DNA of 64,000 nt from Streptomyces sp. 846.5. Lineage in GTDB: Bacteria > Actinomycetota > Actinomycetes > Streptomycetales > Streptomycetaceae. The translations under genes were made by a program, and so were the position numbers. The notes beneath the pieces were generated by a model, which searched no databases, was not told the origin of the DNA, and saw only the letters and a program-made list of their open reading frames with translations. Shown here one piece after another: positions 35,080-43,200 of the stretch. Location of the stretch: NCBI RefSeq assembly GCF_004365705.1, contig NZ_SOBN01000002.1, positions 1,364,001 to 1,428,000 of the forward strand, read 5' to 3'. The first letter of the stretch is position 1; each line of letters starts with the position of its first letter.

Positions 35080-36222
35080 ATGGAACACACAGGTCCCCTC
35101 TCCGGGGTGCGGGTCGTCGATCTGACGGCCATGGTCATGGGTCCGTACTGCACCCAGATCCTGGCCGACATGGGGGCGGACGTGATCAAGATCGAACCCC
35201 CGGCAGGCGACAACACCCGCTACATCTCGGTCGGGCCGGAGCCCGGCATGGGCGGTGTCTTCGTCAATGTAAACCGGGGGAAGCGCAGCGCTGTACTGGA
35301 CCTTCGCTCAGCGGAAGGCAAGGCGACGCTGCGGCAGCTCATCGGGGACTGCGACGTCTTCATCCACTCCATGCGTGCACGGGCGATCGCCGAACTCGGC
35401 TTCGACTACCGGGAAGTGGCCGCCGTCAACCCGTCCGTCGTCTACACCAACTGCTACGGCTACGGCCGCCGCGGCCCGGACGCCGATCTCACCGCCTACG
35501 ACGACACGATCCAGGCGGAGTGCGGTCTGCCCTACGTGCAGCAGCAGTTGACCGGTGAGGCCGGCTATGTCGGCACCATCATGGCGGACAAGGTGGCCGG
35601 GCTTACGGCGGTGTACGCGACCACGATGGCGCTCTTCCATCGGGAGCGGACCGGCGAGGGCCAGGAGGTCGAGGTCGGCATGTTCGAGACGATGGCCTCG
35701 TTCATGCTGGTCGAGCACGCCAACGGCGCGATGTTCAGCCCTCCCCTGGGCCCCGCGCTCTACCCCCGCGCGGTGGCGCCGAACCGCAGGCCCTACCGCA
35801 CCAAGGACGGTCTGGTCGCCGCGCTGGTCTACAACGACAAGCAGTGGACCGCGTTCGTCGATGCCGTCCGACCCCCTTGGGCGGGTGAACACTTCGCCAC
35901 CCTCGCACAGCGGGCGCGGCAGATCGACGCCGTCTACGCCCTGCTGGGAGAAACCTTCCTGGAGCGCACGACGAAGGACTGGCTGGACCTGCTGCGGTCG
36001 CTGGACATACCCGCCGCACCGGTCCGCACCCTTGACGAGCTGTTCGACAATCCGCATCTCAACGACGTCGGATTCTTCGAGACGGTCGAGACCCCGAACG
36101 GACCCGTGCGCTTTCCCGGACCGCCGACCTGGTTCTCGCGGACCCCCGCCCGGGTCGCCGGTCCCGCCCCCAGACTGGGCGCGCACACGGAGCAGATCGC
36201 GGCAGAGATGGAGCACCGATGA
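35080..36222 (+). CDS. Class III (CaiB/BaiF) CoA-transferase
   Basis: 380 residues. The opening LSGVRVVDLTAMVMGPYCTQ and ADMGADVIKIEPP are typical, as is the catalytic region TAYDDTIQAECGLPY, where the Asp accepts the acyl group. It lacks the GHD motif of the racemase encoded at 16208, so transfer of CoA between acids is the likely role. First gene of a plus-strand operon; its end overlaps the CitE-like gene by 4 bp. Acceptor and donor acids are unknown. Confidence 0.88.
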   Translation: MEHTGPLSGVRVVDLTAMVMGPYCTQILADMGADVIKIEPPAGDNTRYISVGPEPGMGGVFVNVNRGKRSAVLDLRSAEGKATLRQLIGDCDVFIHSMRARAIAELGFDYREVAAVNPSVVYTNCYGYGRRGPDADLTAYDDTIQAECGLPYVQQQLTGEAGYVGTIMADKVAGLTAVYATTMALFHRERTGEGQEVEVGMFETMASFMLVEHANGAMFSPPLGPALYPRAVAPNRRPYRTKDGLVAALVYNDKQWTAFVDAVRPPWAGEHFATLAQRARQIDAVYALLGETFLERTTKDWLDLLRSLDIPAAPVRTLDELFDNPHLNDVGFFETVETPNGPVRFPGPPTWFSRTPARVAGPAPRLGAHTEQIAAEMEHR

Positions 36223-37115
36223 TGGCCGGCACCGAAACAGGATTCCGTGCACGCTCATGGCTGTTCGCCCCCGGCGACAGCGAGCGCAAGATGGAGAAGG
36301 CCGCCGCGGGCACGGCGGACATCGTCGTCCTCGACCTTGAGGACGCCGTGGCGGACGACGGGAAGCCCAAGGCACGCGAGATGATCGCGGCCTTCCTCGC
36401 GGCGCAGCCGCAGGAGGCCCGCGGCCGACTGTGGGTCCGGGTCAACCCCCTGGACGGCCCCCACACGCTGGCCGACCTGGCAGCGGTGCTCCCATCCCGC
36501 CCCGGCGGCATCATGCTCCCCAAGGCACGCGGCCGCGCCAACGTCGAACTGCTGGACCACTACCTCTCCGCGCTGGAGGTCTCGGCCGGCATCGGCCAGG
36601 GGTCGACCAAGGTCATCGTCCTGGTGACCGAGACGGCCGAGGCCATGTTCACCACCGGCGACTACCGGGGCGCGCCCAGGGTTGTCGCCCTGACCTGGGG
36701 TGCCGAGGACCTCGCCGATGCCGTGGGCGCCAGCGAGAACCGCAACCCCGACGGGAGCTACGGCTTCACCTACGAACTGGCCCGAAGCCTATGCCTGTTG
36801 GGCGCGGCAGCCGCCGGGGTGGCGGCGGTGGACACCATTCAGGGCGACTTCCGCGATCTGGACGGACTGCGCAGGCGCGCCGAGAAGGTACGCCGCGACG
36901 GCTTCCGCGGCATGCTGGCCATCCACCCCGCCCAGGTCGATGTCATCAACGCCGCCTTCACCCCCGACGAGGAGGAACTGGCCGCGGCCCAGGAGATCGT
37001 CGACCTCTTCGCCGCCCACCCCGGCGTCGGTGCCATCGGCCACCGGGGTGCCATGCTCGACCGACCCCATCTGGCCCGCGCACAGGCGCTGCTGGCTTCG
37101 GCGGGACGCGCATGA
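36219..37115 (+). CDS. CitE/HpcH-family lyase (citramalyl-CoA lyase-like)
   Basis: 298 residues forming a TIM barrel of the HpcH/HpaI aldolase family. RSWLFAPGDSERKMEKA near the start, VLDLEDAVADDGKP with the acidic metal site, and LVTETAEA and LTWGAEDLADA further on are CitE hallmarks. Free-standing CitE proteins in actinobacteria cleave or form beta-hydroxyacyl-CoA compounds such as citramalyl-CoA or malyl-CoA. It lies between two CoA-transferase genes, so a CoA-linked C-C cleavage is probable. Confidence 0.86.
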   Translation: MMAGTETGFRARSWLFAPGDSERKMEKAAAGTADIVVLDLEDAVADDGKPKAREMIAAFLAAQPQEARGRLWVRVNPLDGPHTLADLAAVLPSRPGGIMLPKARGRANVELLDHYLSALEVSAGIGQGSTKVIVLVTETAEAMFTTGDYRGAPRVVALTWGAEDLADAVGASENRNPDGSYGFTYELARSLCLLGAAAAGVAAVDTIQGDFRDLDGLRRRAEKVRRDGFRGMLAIHPAQVDVINAAFTPDEEELAAAQEIVDLFAAHPGVGAIGHRGAMLDRPHLARAQALLASAGRA

Positions 37116-38383
37116 GACCGATCTCCACCGCCGACGACCTGAACCTCAGCGAGTTCCTGCGTCCCGGCGACCGCATCGTCATCGGCCAGGCCTGCGGCGA
37201 ACCGACCACTCTGGTCGAGGCGTTGATTGCCCAAGGCCGCGACATCGGCGGGCTCTCGGCCTTCATCGCGACCAGCTTCTCCGGGCTGCTCACCCCGACG
37301 GCGACCGAGGGCATCGCCATGTCCAGCATGGGGGCCATCGGCGCCCTGCGCTCGCTGACCAAGGAGCACAGACTCCAGGTGATCCCCTGTCATGTCAGCC
37401 AGATCGGACCGATGATCAAGGCCGGGACGCTCGGCTGCGATGTGGCGTTCGTCCAGGTCAGCCCGGCCAATGCGGACGGCGACCACAGCTTCGGCCTCAC
37501 CAGCGACCATGTCCGGGCCGCCGTCGCCGGGGCGCGGGTCGTCGTGGCGGAAGTGAACGACCAAGTGCCCTTCACCTACGGCGAGTTGCTCCCATCCGCC
37601 GACATCGACCATGCCGTACGGGTCTCCCGTCCACCCACCGAGGTCCCGCCGGCGAAAATCGACGAAATCGACGAAGCGATAGCGAAGCACGTTGCGACGT
37701 ACATCGAGGACGGCTCGGTGCTGCAGACCGGGATCGGTGCCGTGCCGGACGCCGTCCTCCGCCTGCTGCACGACCGCAAGGACCTGGGCGTGCACTCCGG
37801 CATGCTGGGTGACGGCCTGGTCGATCTGGTAGAGGCAGGCGTCGTCACCAACACACGTAAGCGCATCGACCGCGGGATCTCCATCAGCGGCGCCCTGATC
37901 GGCACCACCCGCCTCTACACCTTCGCTCACTGCAACCCGCACCTCCGCATGTGCACCACCGCCTACACCCACCACGCGGCTGTCCTCGCCCAGCTCGACG
38001 GACTGGTCACCATCAACTCGGCGCTGGAGGTCGACCTGACCGGCCAGGTGAACGCCGAGCAGAGCGGCTCGGCCTATCTCGGCGGCACCGGCGGCCAGGT
38101 GGACTTCGTCCGCGCCGGAGCGCTCTCACCGGGGGGCCACGCGATCATCGCCCTGCCTGCCACCGCCAAGGGCGGCACGATCAGCCGGATCACCGCCCGG
38201 CTGTCCGGGCCGGTCACCACCGCACGCAGTGACGTGGATGTCATCGTCACCGAGTTCGGCTCGGCCGAGCTGAGGGGCCAGACCCTGGCCGAGCGCACCC
38301 GCCGTCTGATCGCCATCGCTCACCCTGGCTTCCAGGAGGAGCTGGCCCGGGCGGCCCACACCATTCAGCAGAGGGGATTCTGA
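37112..38383 (+). CDS. Acetyl-CoA hydrolase/transferase family (class I CoA-transferase)
   Basis: 423 residues from the ATG at 37112, overlapping the previous stop by 4 bp. The protein resembles 4-hydroxybutyrate or acetyl CoA-transferases: QTGIGAVPDAVLRLL, LGVHSGMLGDGLVDL, and the catalytic Glu in NSALEVDLTGQVNAE, followed by the GGTGGQVDFVRA glycine loop. It forms a glutamyl-CoA intermediate and moves CoA to another acid. The TGATG junction couples it to the crotonase gene. Confidence 0.87.
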   Translation: MRPISTADDLNLSEFLRPGDRIVIGQACGEPTTLVEALIAQGRDIGGLSAFIATSFSGLLTPTATEGIAMSSMGAIGALRSLTKEHRLQVIPCHVSQIGPMIKAGTLGCDVAFVQVSPANADGDHSFGLTSDHVRAAVAGARVVVAEVNDQVPFTYGELLPSADIDHAVRVSRPPTEVPPAKIDEIDEAIAKHVATYIEDGSVLQTGIGAVPDAVLRLLHDRKDLGVHSGMLGDGLVDLVEAGVVTNTRKRIDRGISISGALIGTTRLYTFAHCNPHLRMCTTAYTHHAAVLAQLDGLVTINSALEVDLTGQVNAEQSGSAYLGGTGGQVDFVRAGALSPGGHAIIALPATAKGGTISRITARLSGPVTTARSDVDVIVTEFGSAELRGQTLAERTRRLIAIAHPGFQEELARAAHTIQQRGF

Positions 38384-39150
38384 TGGGCGACGCCGTACTC
38401 TTCGAGGCCCGCGACGACGGCATCGCGGTCATCACCCTGAACCGGCCGGAGAGCCGCAACTGCCTGGCCCGGGACGTCCGCGAGGGTCTCTACGCCGCCT
38501 GGGACCGCTTCGAGCGCGACGACGGACTGCGGGTCGCCGTGCTCACCGGAGCGGGCCAGAAGGCGTTCTGTGCCGGCGGCGACCTCAAGGAGATGGTGGA
38601 GCTGGGCCTGCGGGAACCGCCCCGCGACATGTTCCCGCTCCCCTACGACACCGTCGAGCTGACGAAGCCCACCATCGCGGCCGTCAACGGCGCCGCGTTC
38701 GCCGGCGGCTGGATGCTCGCCCAGGCCTGTGACCTGTGCGTCGCCAGCACCACCGCGACGTTCGCCGTCTCCGAGGTCAGGGTCGGCAGAAGCTCTCCGT
38801 GGGCCTCGCCGCTGATCCATATGATCCCGCAGCGGATCATGATGGAACTCCTGCTCACCGGCAGGCCGATCAGCGCCCAGCGCGCCTACGAGATCGGCCT
38901 GGTCAATCGTGTCTCCGATCCGGAGACGCTTATGGGTACCGCCCTCGACCTCGCCCGCGAAATCCTGGCGGGCGCGCCGCTGTCGGTGCGGGCCGCCCGG
39001 GAGACGGTGATGCTCGCCACCGAGATGGGCCGTTCGGCGGCCCTGAAGGCCGCCAGACACGCGTCCGAGCTCTGCTACAACAGCGAGGACGCCCAGGAAG
39101 GCCCCAGGGCCTTCGCCGAGAAGCGCCCCCCGCAGTGGAAGGGCCGCTGA
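38383..39150 (+). CDS. Enoyl-CoA hydratase/isomerase (crotonase) family
   Basis: 255 residues. The CoA-binding and oxyanion segments are present (FCAGGDLKEMV, AAFAGGWMLAQACD). Of the two catalytic glutamates of rat crotonase, the second aligns with Glu131 in AVSEVRVG. The first, 20 residues earlier, is Met111 in GGWML. Simple hydration is therefore doubtful; isomerisation, hydrolysis or ring cleavage by a single acid are alternatives seen in this superfamily. It is joined to the CoA-transferase gene by TGATG. Confidence 0.85.
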   Translation: MGDAVLFEARDDGIAVITLNRPESRNCLARDVREGLYAAWDRFERDDGLRVAVLTGAGQKAFCAGGDLKEMVELGLREPPRDMFPLPYDTVELTKPTIAAVNGAAFAGGWMLAQACDLCVASTTATFAVSEVRVGRSSPWASPLIHMIPQRIMMELLLTGRPISAQRAYEIGLVNRVSDPETLMGTALDLAREILAGAPLSVRAARETVMLATEMGRSAALKAARHASELCYNSEDAQEGPRAFAEKRPPQWKGR

Positions 39151-39156
39151 CCGGCC

Positions 39157-39753
39157 ATGGGCCCGGGTGTCGTCGGCCAGGCCGTCGGACTGTTCGCCGT
39201 CACCAACATCGACGACAGTCTGGTCCTGACGCTGTTCTTCGCGCAGGGCAGCTGGCATCCCGGCTCCACCCGCCGCATCGTCCTCGGCCAGTACCTGGGC
39301 TTCGCCGCGATCCTCGCCGTCGCGGGCACCGCGGCGCTCGGTGCCACGCTGCTGCCCCGGTCGGCGATCCCCTACCTGGGGCTGCTCCCGCTCGCGCTGG
39401 GCCTCAAGGCCGCGCGACACGCCTGGCGGCACCGCGGCGAGAAGCGCGCCGAGGCCGCGCCCAGCGACAGCGGCCCTCGCGTCCTGGAGGTCGCCGCGGT
39501 CACCTTCGCCAACGGCGGCGACAACATCGGCGTCTACGTCCCGGTGTTCGCCACCGCCGGCGTCGGCGGGATGAGCATCTACGCCGCGGTGTTCCTGCTC
39601 CTGGTCGCCCTCTGGTGCCTGGCCGGCCGCTACTTCGCCACCCGCCCGCTGATAGCCGGAGCCCTCAGCCGCTGGGGCCACATCCTGCTCCCGGTCGTCC
39701 TCACCGCCATCGGCCTCATCGTCCTGGTCGACGGCGGCGCCTTCGGCCTGTAG
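39157..39753 (+). CDS. CadD-like cadmium resistance/cation transporter family membrane protein
   Basis: 198 residues with five or six hydrophobic segments. FAVTNIDDSLVLTLFF near the start and TFANGGDNIGVYVPVF in the second half are the paired polar motifs of the CadD family. Known members give metal tolerance. It lies only 6 bp behind the crotonase gene, so it is cotranscribed with CoA metabolism genes, which is unexpected. The 24-bp gap after it separates convergent operons and shows no hairpin. Confidence 0.75.
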   Translation: MGPGVVGQAVGLFAVTNIDDSLVLTLFFAQGSWHPGSTRRIVLGQYLGFAAILAVAGTAALGATLLPRSAIPYLGLLPLALGLKAARHAWRHRGEKRAEAAPSDSGPRVLEVAAVTFANGGDNIGVYVPVFATAGVGGMSIYAAVFLLLVALWCLAGRYFATRPLIAGALSRWGHILLPVVLTAIGLIVLVDGGAFGL

Positions 39754-39777
39754 GTCGGAGCGGCGTGGCCCCTCCAG

Positions 39778-40320
39778 TCAGGCCTGGTCGAAGAGGGTCT
39801 CGCTGTGGTCGCCCTGGGCCGCGCCGACGGAGTGGTCGGTGAGGAAGGGCATGCCGAGCAGGCCCTGCGACCAGTCCACCGACTGGCCGAAGTCCTTCAG
39901 CCAGTCGTACAGCATGGTGCGGTGGATGATGCGCCACTCGCCGTCGCGCTGCTCCATCCGGTCCAGGTAGCGGCCGCCGAGGACGATGTCACTGTCCTGG
40001 TCGCCCATGGTGATGCGGTGGTAGGCGGTCACGTGGGTCTCCACCACGGCCGTACTGCCCTGGAGCTCGATCAGGCTCTGCCCCAGGGTGTGCAGGGTGA
40101 CCGGGATGGTCAGCGCGCCCGGGACGACCCAGGCCAGGTACTCCTTGAAGGTGCCGAGGAAGATGCCGTGGTCGTCGGTTGCGTCGGGCCAGTAGCCCGC
40201 GCTGATCAGGGCCGCGTCGCGGCGGTCCTCACCGCGGCTGAGGCGGGCCAGGCAGTCGCGGATCCGCTCGCGGGCGATGAGGCCGTCCAGGTCGGCGGCG
40301 TCGGCGGCGTCGGCGCTCAT
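39778..40320 (-). CDS. SnoaL-like (NTF2 fold) protein, last gene of the 21-kb minus-strand run
   Basis: 180 residues of the SnoaL_4/NTF2 fold. RERIRDCLARLSRGEDRRD near residue 17 and GGRYLDRMEQRDGEWRIIHRT near 115 mirror the neighbouring protein, so the two are paralogues. The start overlaps the neighbour's stop by 4 bp. The family includes dehydratases, isomerases and hydroxylating-dioxygenase small subunits. With two Rieske alpha subunits in the island, or as a dehydratase of a hydroxylated ring, several roles are open. Confidence 0.8.
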   Translation of the reverse strand: MSADAADAADLDGLIARERIRDCLARLSRGEDRRDAALISAGYWPDATDDHGIFLGTFKEYLAWVVPGALTIPVTLHTLGQSLIELQGSTAVVETHVTAYHRITMGDQDSDIVLGGRYLDRMEQRDGEWRIIHRTMLYDWLKDFGQSVDWSQGLLGMPFLTDHSVGAAQGDHSETLFDQA

Positions 40321-40856
40321 GACATCTCCCGCTTGTTGGTCAGCGGGCGCTGGTAGGAGGGGTCCTCGGTGCTGCGCGAGGGGACGCTGTTGAGGTCGAT
40401 GCCCGGCACGTCCGCGAAGGGGATGGGGAGGGTGGGGACCAGGCCCGACCACTCGATCGCGTTGGTGCGCAGCACGATCCGCCACTCCCCGTCGCGGCGC
40501 TCCAGTCGGTCGATGTAGCGGCCGCCGGCGATCCAGTTGGACTCGTCGCGGTTGCGTCCGACGAACAGGTAGTAGGTCTCGGAGTGGGCGACGTCGCCGT
40601 CGATGTCACAGGTGTTGTTCAGCAGGTTGTGGTGGGTGGACACCTGCCCCTGCTCGTGAAGCACGATTGCCCAGTCGTAGAGTGCGGCCGCCCCGCCGAC
40701 GAACTCTCCGGCGGCGATGACCGCGTCGTCGTGGAAGGCCGAGAGGAAGAGGTCGCGGTCGAAGCGGTCCATTCCGCGGCTGAACCGGGTCAGGCAGTCC
40801 GTGATGTCCTGGCGGTCGAGCAGGTGCCCGAGCCGGGCCGGTCTGTCTTCAGTCAT
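40317..40856 (-). CDS. SnoaL-like (NTF2 fold) protein
   Basis: 179 residues. RQDITDCLTRFSRGMDRFDRD and GGRYIDRLERRDGEWRIVLR align with the downstream paralogue over the full length, and the Asp after the first helix, often catalytic in SnoaL dehydratases, is present. The tight overlap suggests a heteromer. The start at 40856 begins the conserved fold; the longer frame upstream is a shadow of the SDR gene. Confidence 0.8.
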   Translation of the reverse strand: MTEDRPARLGHLLDRQDITDCLTRFSRGMDRFDRDLFLSAFHDDAVIAAGEFVGGAAALYDWAIVLHEQGQVSTHHNLLNNTCDIDGDVAHSETYYLFVGRNRDESNWIAGGRYIDRLERRDGEWRIVLRTNAIEWSGLVPTLPIPFADVPGIDLNSVPSRSTEDPSYQRPLTNKREMS

Positions 40857-40891
40857 GGTTTCCAGTCCTCCGGATACATTGTGTTCGGCAG

Positions 40892-41752
40892 TCAGACGGG
40901 CGACCAGATCGGTGATCCGCGTTGCGCACGCAGGGACGGTGGCACATGTCCGTCGACGTCGGTGATGCCGTACTCCCGGGCGAGTTCGGCGGCGATCCAG
41001 GTGCCGCCGGAACGCCGCATCACCTCGGGGTCCCCGGCGAGCGCGGCGATCACCCGACCCGGGAACTCGACCGAGGAGCCGACCTGAGGGTTGGTCACCG
41101 TCTTCTCGGTCATGGACGGATCGCGCCGCAGGTTGCGTTCCGCCCGCTCGGTGAAGGTCAGGCCCAGCCACAGCGACAGCGAGGCCACCCCGTACGGCTT
41201 CAGCTCCACAGCCATGTCGCGCGCCATCCTGTCCACCGCGGACTTGCAGGTGCCGAAGACGACGCCGTAGGTGTAGGTGACGCCCACATAGCCGGACGTG
41301 GCCACGATCAGGCCGGACTTCGCCCGAGCCATGATCCGGGCCGCATGCCACGCCGCGACGAAGTTGGAGCGGACGCCGACATCCACCATCTCCCAGTTGG
41401 AGAGCGGCTTCTCCCAGAAGGGTTGAGGCTCCGTCAGGTCCTCGGGCAGCGAGAAGGCGTTGTTGACCAGGATGTCGAGCCGGCCCTGCTCCCGCTCCAC
41501 CTGCTCGAAGAGGGCCGCGACCTGCTCGTCGTCACCGTGGTCCACCTGAACGGCGATGCCCTTGCCGCCCCGGCGGTCCACCTCCAGGGCCGTCTCGCCG
41601 ACAGTGCCGGGGAGTGGAAACGACCCGGGCGTGACGCTCCGCCCGGTGACATAGACGGTCGCGCCCTCCCCCGCCAGAGCGAGGGCGATCCCCTTCCCGA
41701 CTCCCCGGCTGGCGCCGGTCACCACCGCGACCCTGCCTGAAAGCGAGCCCAT
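40892..41752 (-). CDS. SDR of the DHRS1-like group with Phe in place of the catalytic Tyr
   Basis: 286 residues. TGASRGVGKG binds the cofactor and NNAF stands where NNAG is usual, as in DHRS1-like proteins. The active site should read YxxxK but is FGTCK (Phe codon at 41255-41257), so the proton-donating Tyr is missing; nearby Tyr residues (VTYTYGVV) might substitute. The length above 280 also fits the DHRS1 group. It lies 11 bp behind the aldehyde dehydrogenase. It may bind rather than turn over substrate, or use another residue. Confidence 0.8.
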   Translation of the reverse strand: MGSLSGRVAVVTGASRGVGKGIALALAGEGATVYVTGRSVTPGSFPLPGTVGETALEVDRRGGKGIAVQVDHGDDEQVAALFEQVEREQGRLDILVNNAFSLPEDLTEPQPFWEKPLSNWEMVDVGVRSNFVAAWHAARIMARAKSGLIVATSGYVGVTYTYGVVFGTCKSAVDRMARDMAVELKPYGVASLSLWLGLTFTERAERNLRRDPSMTEKTVTNPQVGSSVEFPGRVIAALAGDPEVMRRSGGTWIAAELAREYGITDVDGHVPPSLRAQRGSPIWSPV

Positions 41753-41763
41753 GCGGCCGCCCG

Positions 41764-43200
41764 CTACCCGTTGGCTTCGTCGGGCGCGTAACCGAGGATT
41801 CCCTTGATCTCCAGGTAGTCGTGGAAGCCGAACTCGCCCCACTCGCGGCCGTTGCCGCTCCGCTTGTAGCCGCCGAACGGGCAGTTGAAGTCGAACCCGT
41901 CGTTGATCGCCACGTACCCCGCCCGGATCCGGCGCGCGACGGCCCGGGCCTGGTCGAGGTCCGCGCCCGCCACATAGCCGGCCAGGCCGTACTCCGTGTC
42001 GTTGGCGATCTCGACGGCGTGGTCCACGCTGTCGTAGCCGTGGATGGTGAGCACCGGGCCGAAGATCTCCTCGCGGGCGATGGTCATGTCGCTGGTCACC
42101 TCGGCGAAGACCGTGGGCTTCACGTAGTAGCCCCGGGTGAGCCCGACCGGCCGTCCGGTGCCGCCGGCCACCAGCACCGCACCCTCGTCGATGCCCTTCT
42201 GGATCAGCGCCTGGATCTTGTCGAACTGGGCGCCCGAGACCACCGGACCGATCACAGAGTTACCGTTCGGATCGCCCACGGTCACCTGGGACGCGGCCTC
42301 CCGGGCCACCTCCACCGCCTCCGCCATCCGCGCGGCCGGCACCAGCATCCGTGAGGGCGCGCTGCACGTCTGCCCGGAGTTGCCCATCATGGTGGTGACG
42401 CCCTTGCCGACGTTCACGGCGAAGTCCACGTCGTCCAGGATGATGTTGGGGCTCTTGCCGCCCAGCTCCTGGGTCACCCGCTTGACGCTGGGCGCCGCGT
42501 TCCGCGCGATCTCGATGCCGGCCCGCGTCGAACCGGTGAAGGAGATCATGTCGACGTCGGGATGCACGGAGAGCGGCACCCCGACCCCCGGACCGTCGCC
42601 CTGGACCAGGTTGAACACCCCGGCCGGAACACCTGCCGCGTCCAGGATCTCGGCGAAGACCTGCCCGGTGAACGGCGACTGCTCCGACGGTTTCAGCACC
42701 ACCGTGCAGCCGGTCGCAAGCGCCGGGAAGAGCTTCACCGCGATCTGGTTCATCGGCCAGTTCCACGGCGTGATCAGTCCGCAGACGCCGATCGCCTCCT
42801 TGACCACCAGCGTGGCCCCGCGCTGCTCCTCGAAGGCGAAGTTCCGGAGCACCTCGATCGCCGTGGTCAGATGCCCGACCCCGAGCCCGACCTGGAAGCC
42901 GTGGGCCAGCGCGCTCGGCGCGCCCATCTCCTCGGTCAGCGCCTCGGCGAGGTTCCCGGCCCGGGTCTGGTACACCTCCAGGATCTGCTGGAGCACGTCC
43001 AACCGTTCCTTGACGCTGGTCGCCGACCAGCCGCCGAAGGCCGCCCGGGCGGCCGCGACCGCCCGGTCCACGTCGGCCGCCGAGCCGACGGCCACCCGGC
43101 CACAGACCTCCTCGGTCGCGGGGTTCACCACGTCCAGGGTCCGCTGCTCCGCCGGATCGACCCACTGGCCGCCGACGTAGAACTTCAGGTATTCACGCAT
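41764..43200 (-). CDS. NAD(P)-dependent aldehyde dehydrogenase
   Basis: 478 residues from the ATG at 43200, which overlaps the stop of the lyase gene (TGATG). The cofactor and active-site elements are complete: TPWNWPMNQ, FTGSTRAG, Glu245 in QELGGKSPN and the nucleophile Cys279 in GNSGQTCSAPSR. It oxidises an aldehyde to the acid. Being coupled to a ThDP lyase, which releases aldehydes, suggests it uses that product directly (inference). Non-acylating type, since it resembles betaine/benzaldehyde dehydrogenases. Confidence 0.92.
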   Translation of the reverse strand: MREYLKFYVGGQWVDPAEQRTLDVVNPATEEVCGRVAVGSAADVDRAVAAARAAFGGWSATSVKERLDVLQQILEVYQTRAGNLAEALTEEMGAPSALAHGFQVGLGVGHLTTAIEVLRNFAFEEQRGATLVVKEAIGVCGLITPWNWPMNQIAVKLFPALATGCTVVLKPSEQSPFTGQVFAEILDAAGVPAGVFNLVQGDGPGVGVPLSVHPDVDMISFTGSTRAGIEIARNAAPSVKRVTQELGGKSPNIILDDVDFAVNVGKGVTTMMGNSGQTCSAPSRMLVPAARMAEAVEVAREAASQVTVGDPNGNSVIGPVVSGAQFDKIQALIQKGIDEGAVLVAGGTGRPVGLTRGYYVKPTVFAEVTSDMTIAREEIFGPVLTIHGYDSVDHAVEIANDTEYGLAGYVAGADLDQARAVARRIRAGYVAINDGFDFNCPFGGYKRSGNGREWGEFGFHDYLEIKGILGYAPDEANG

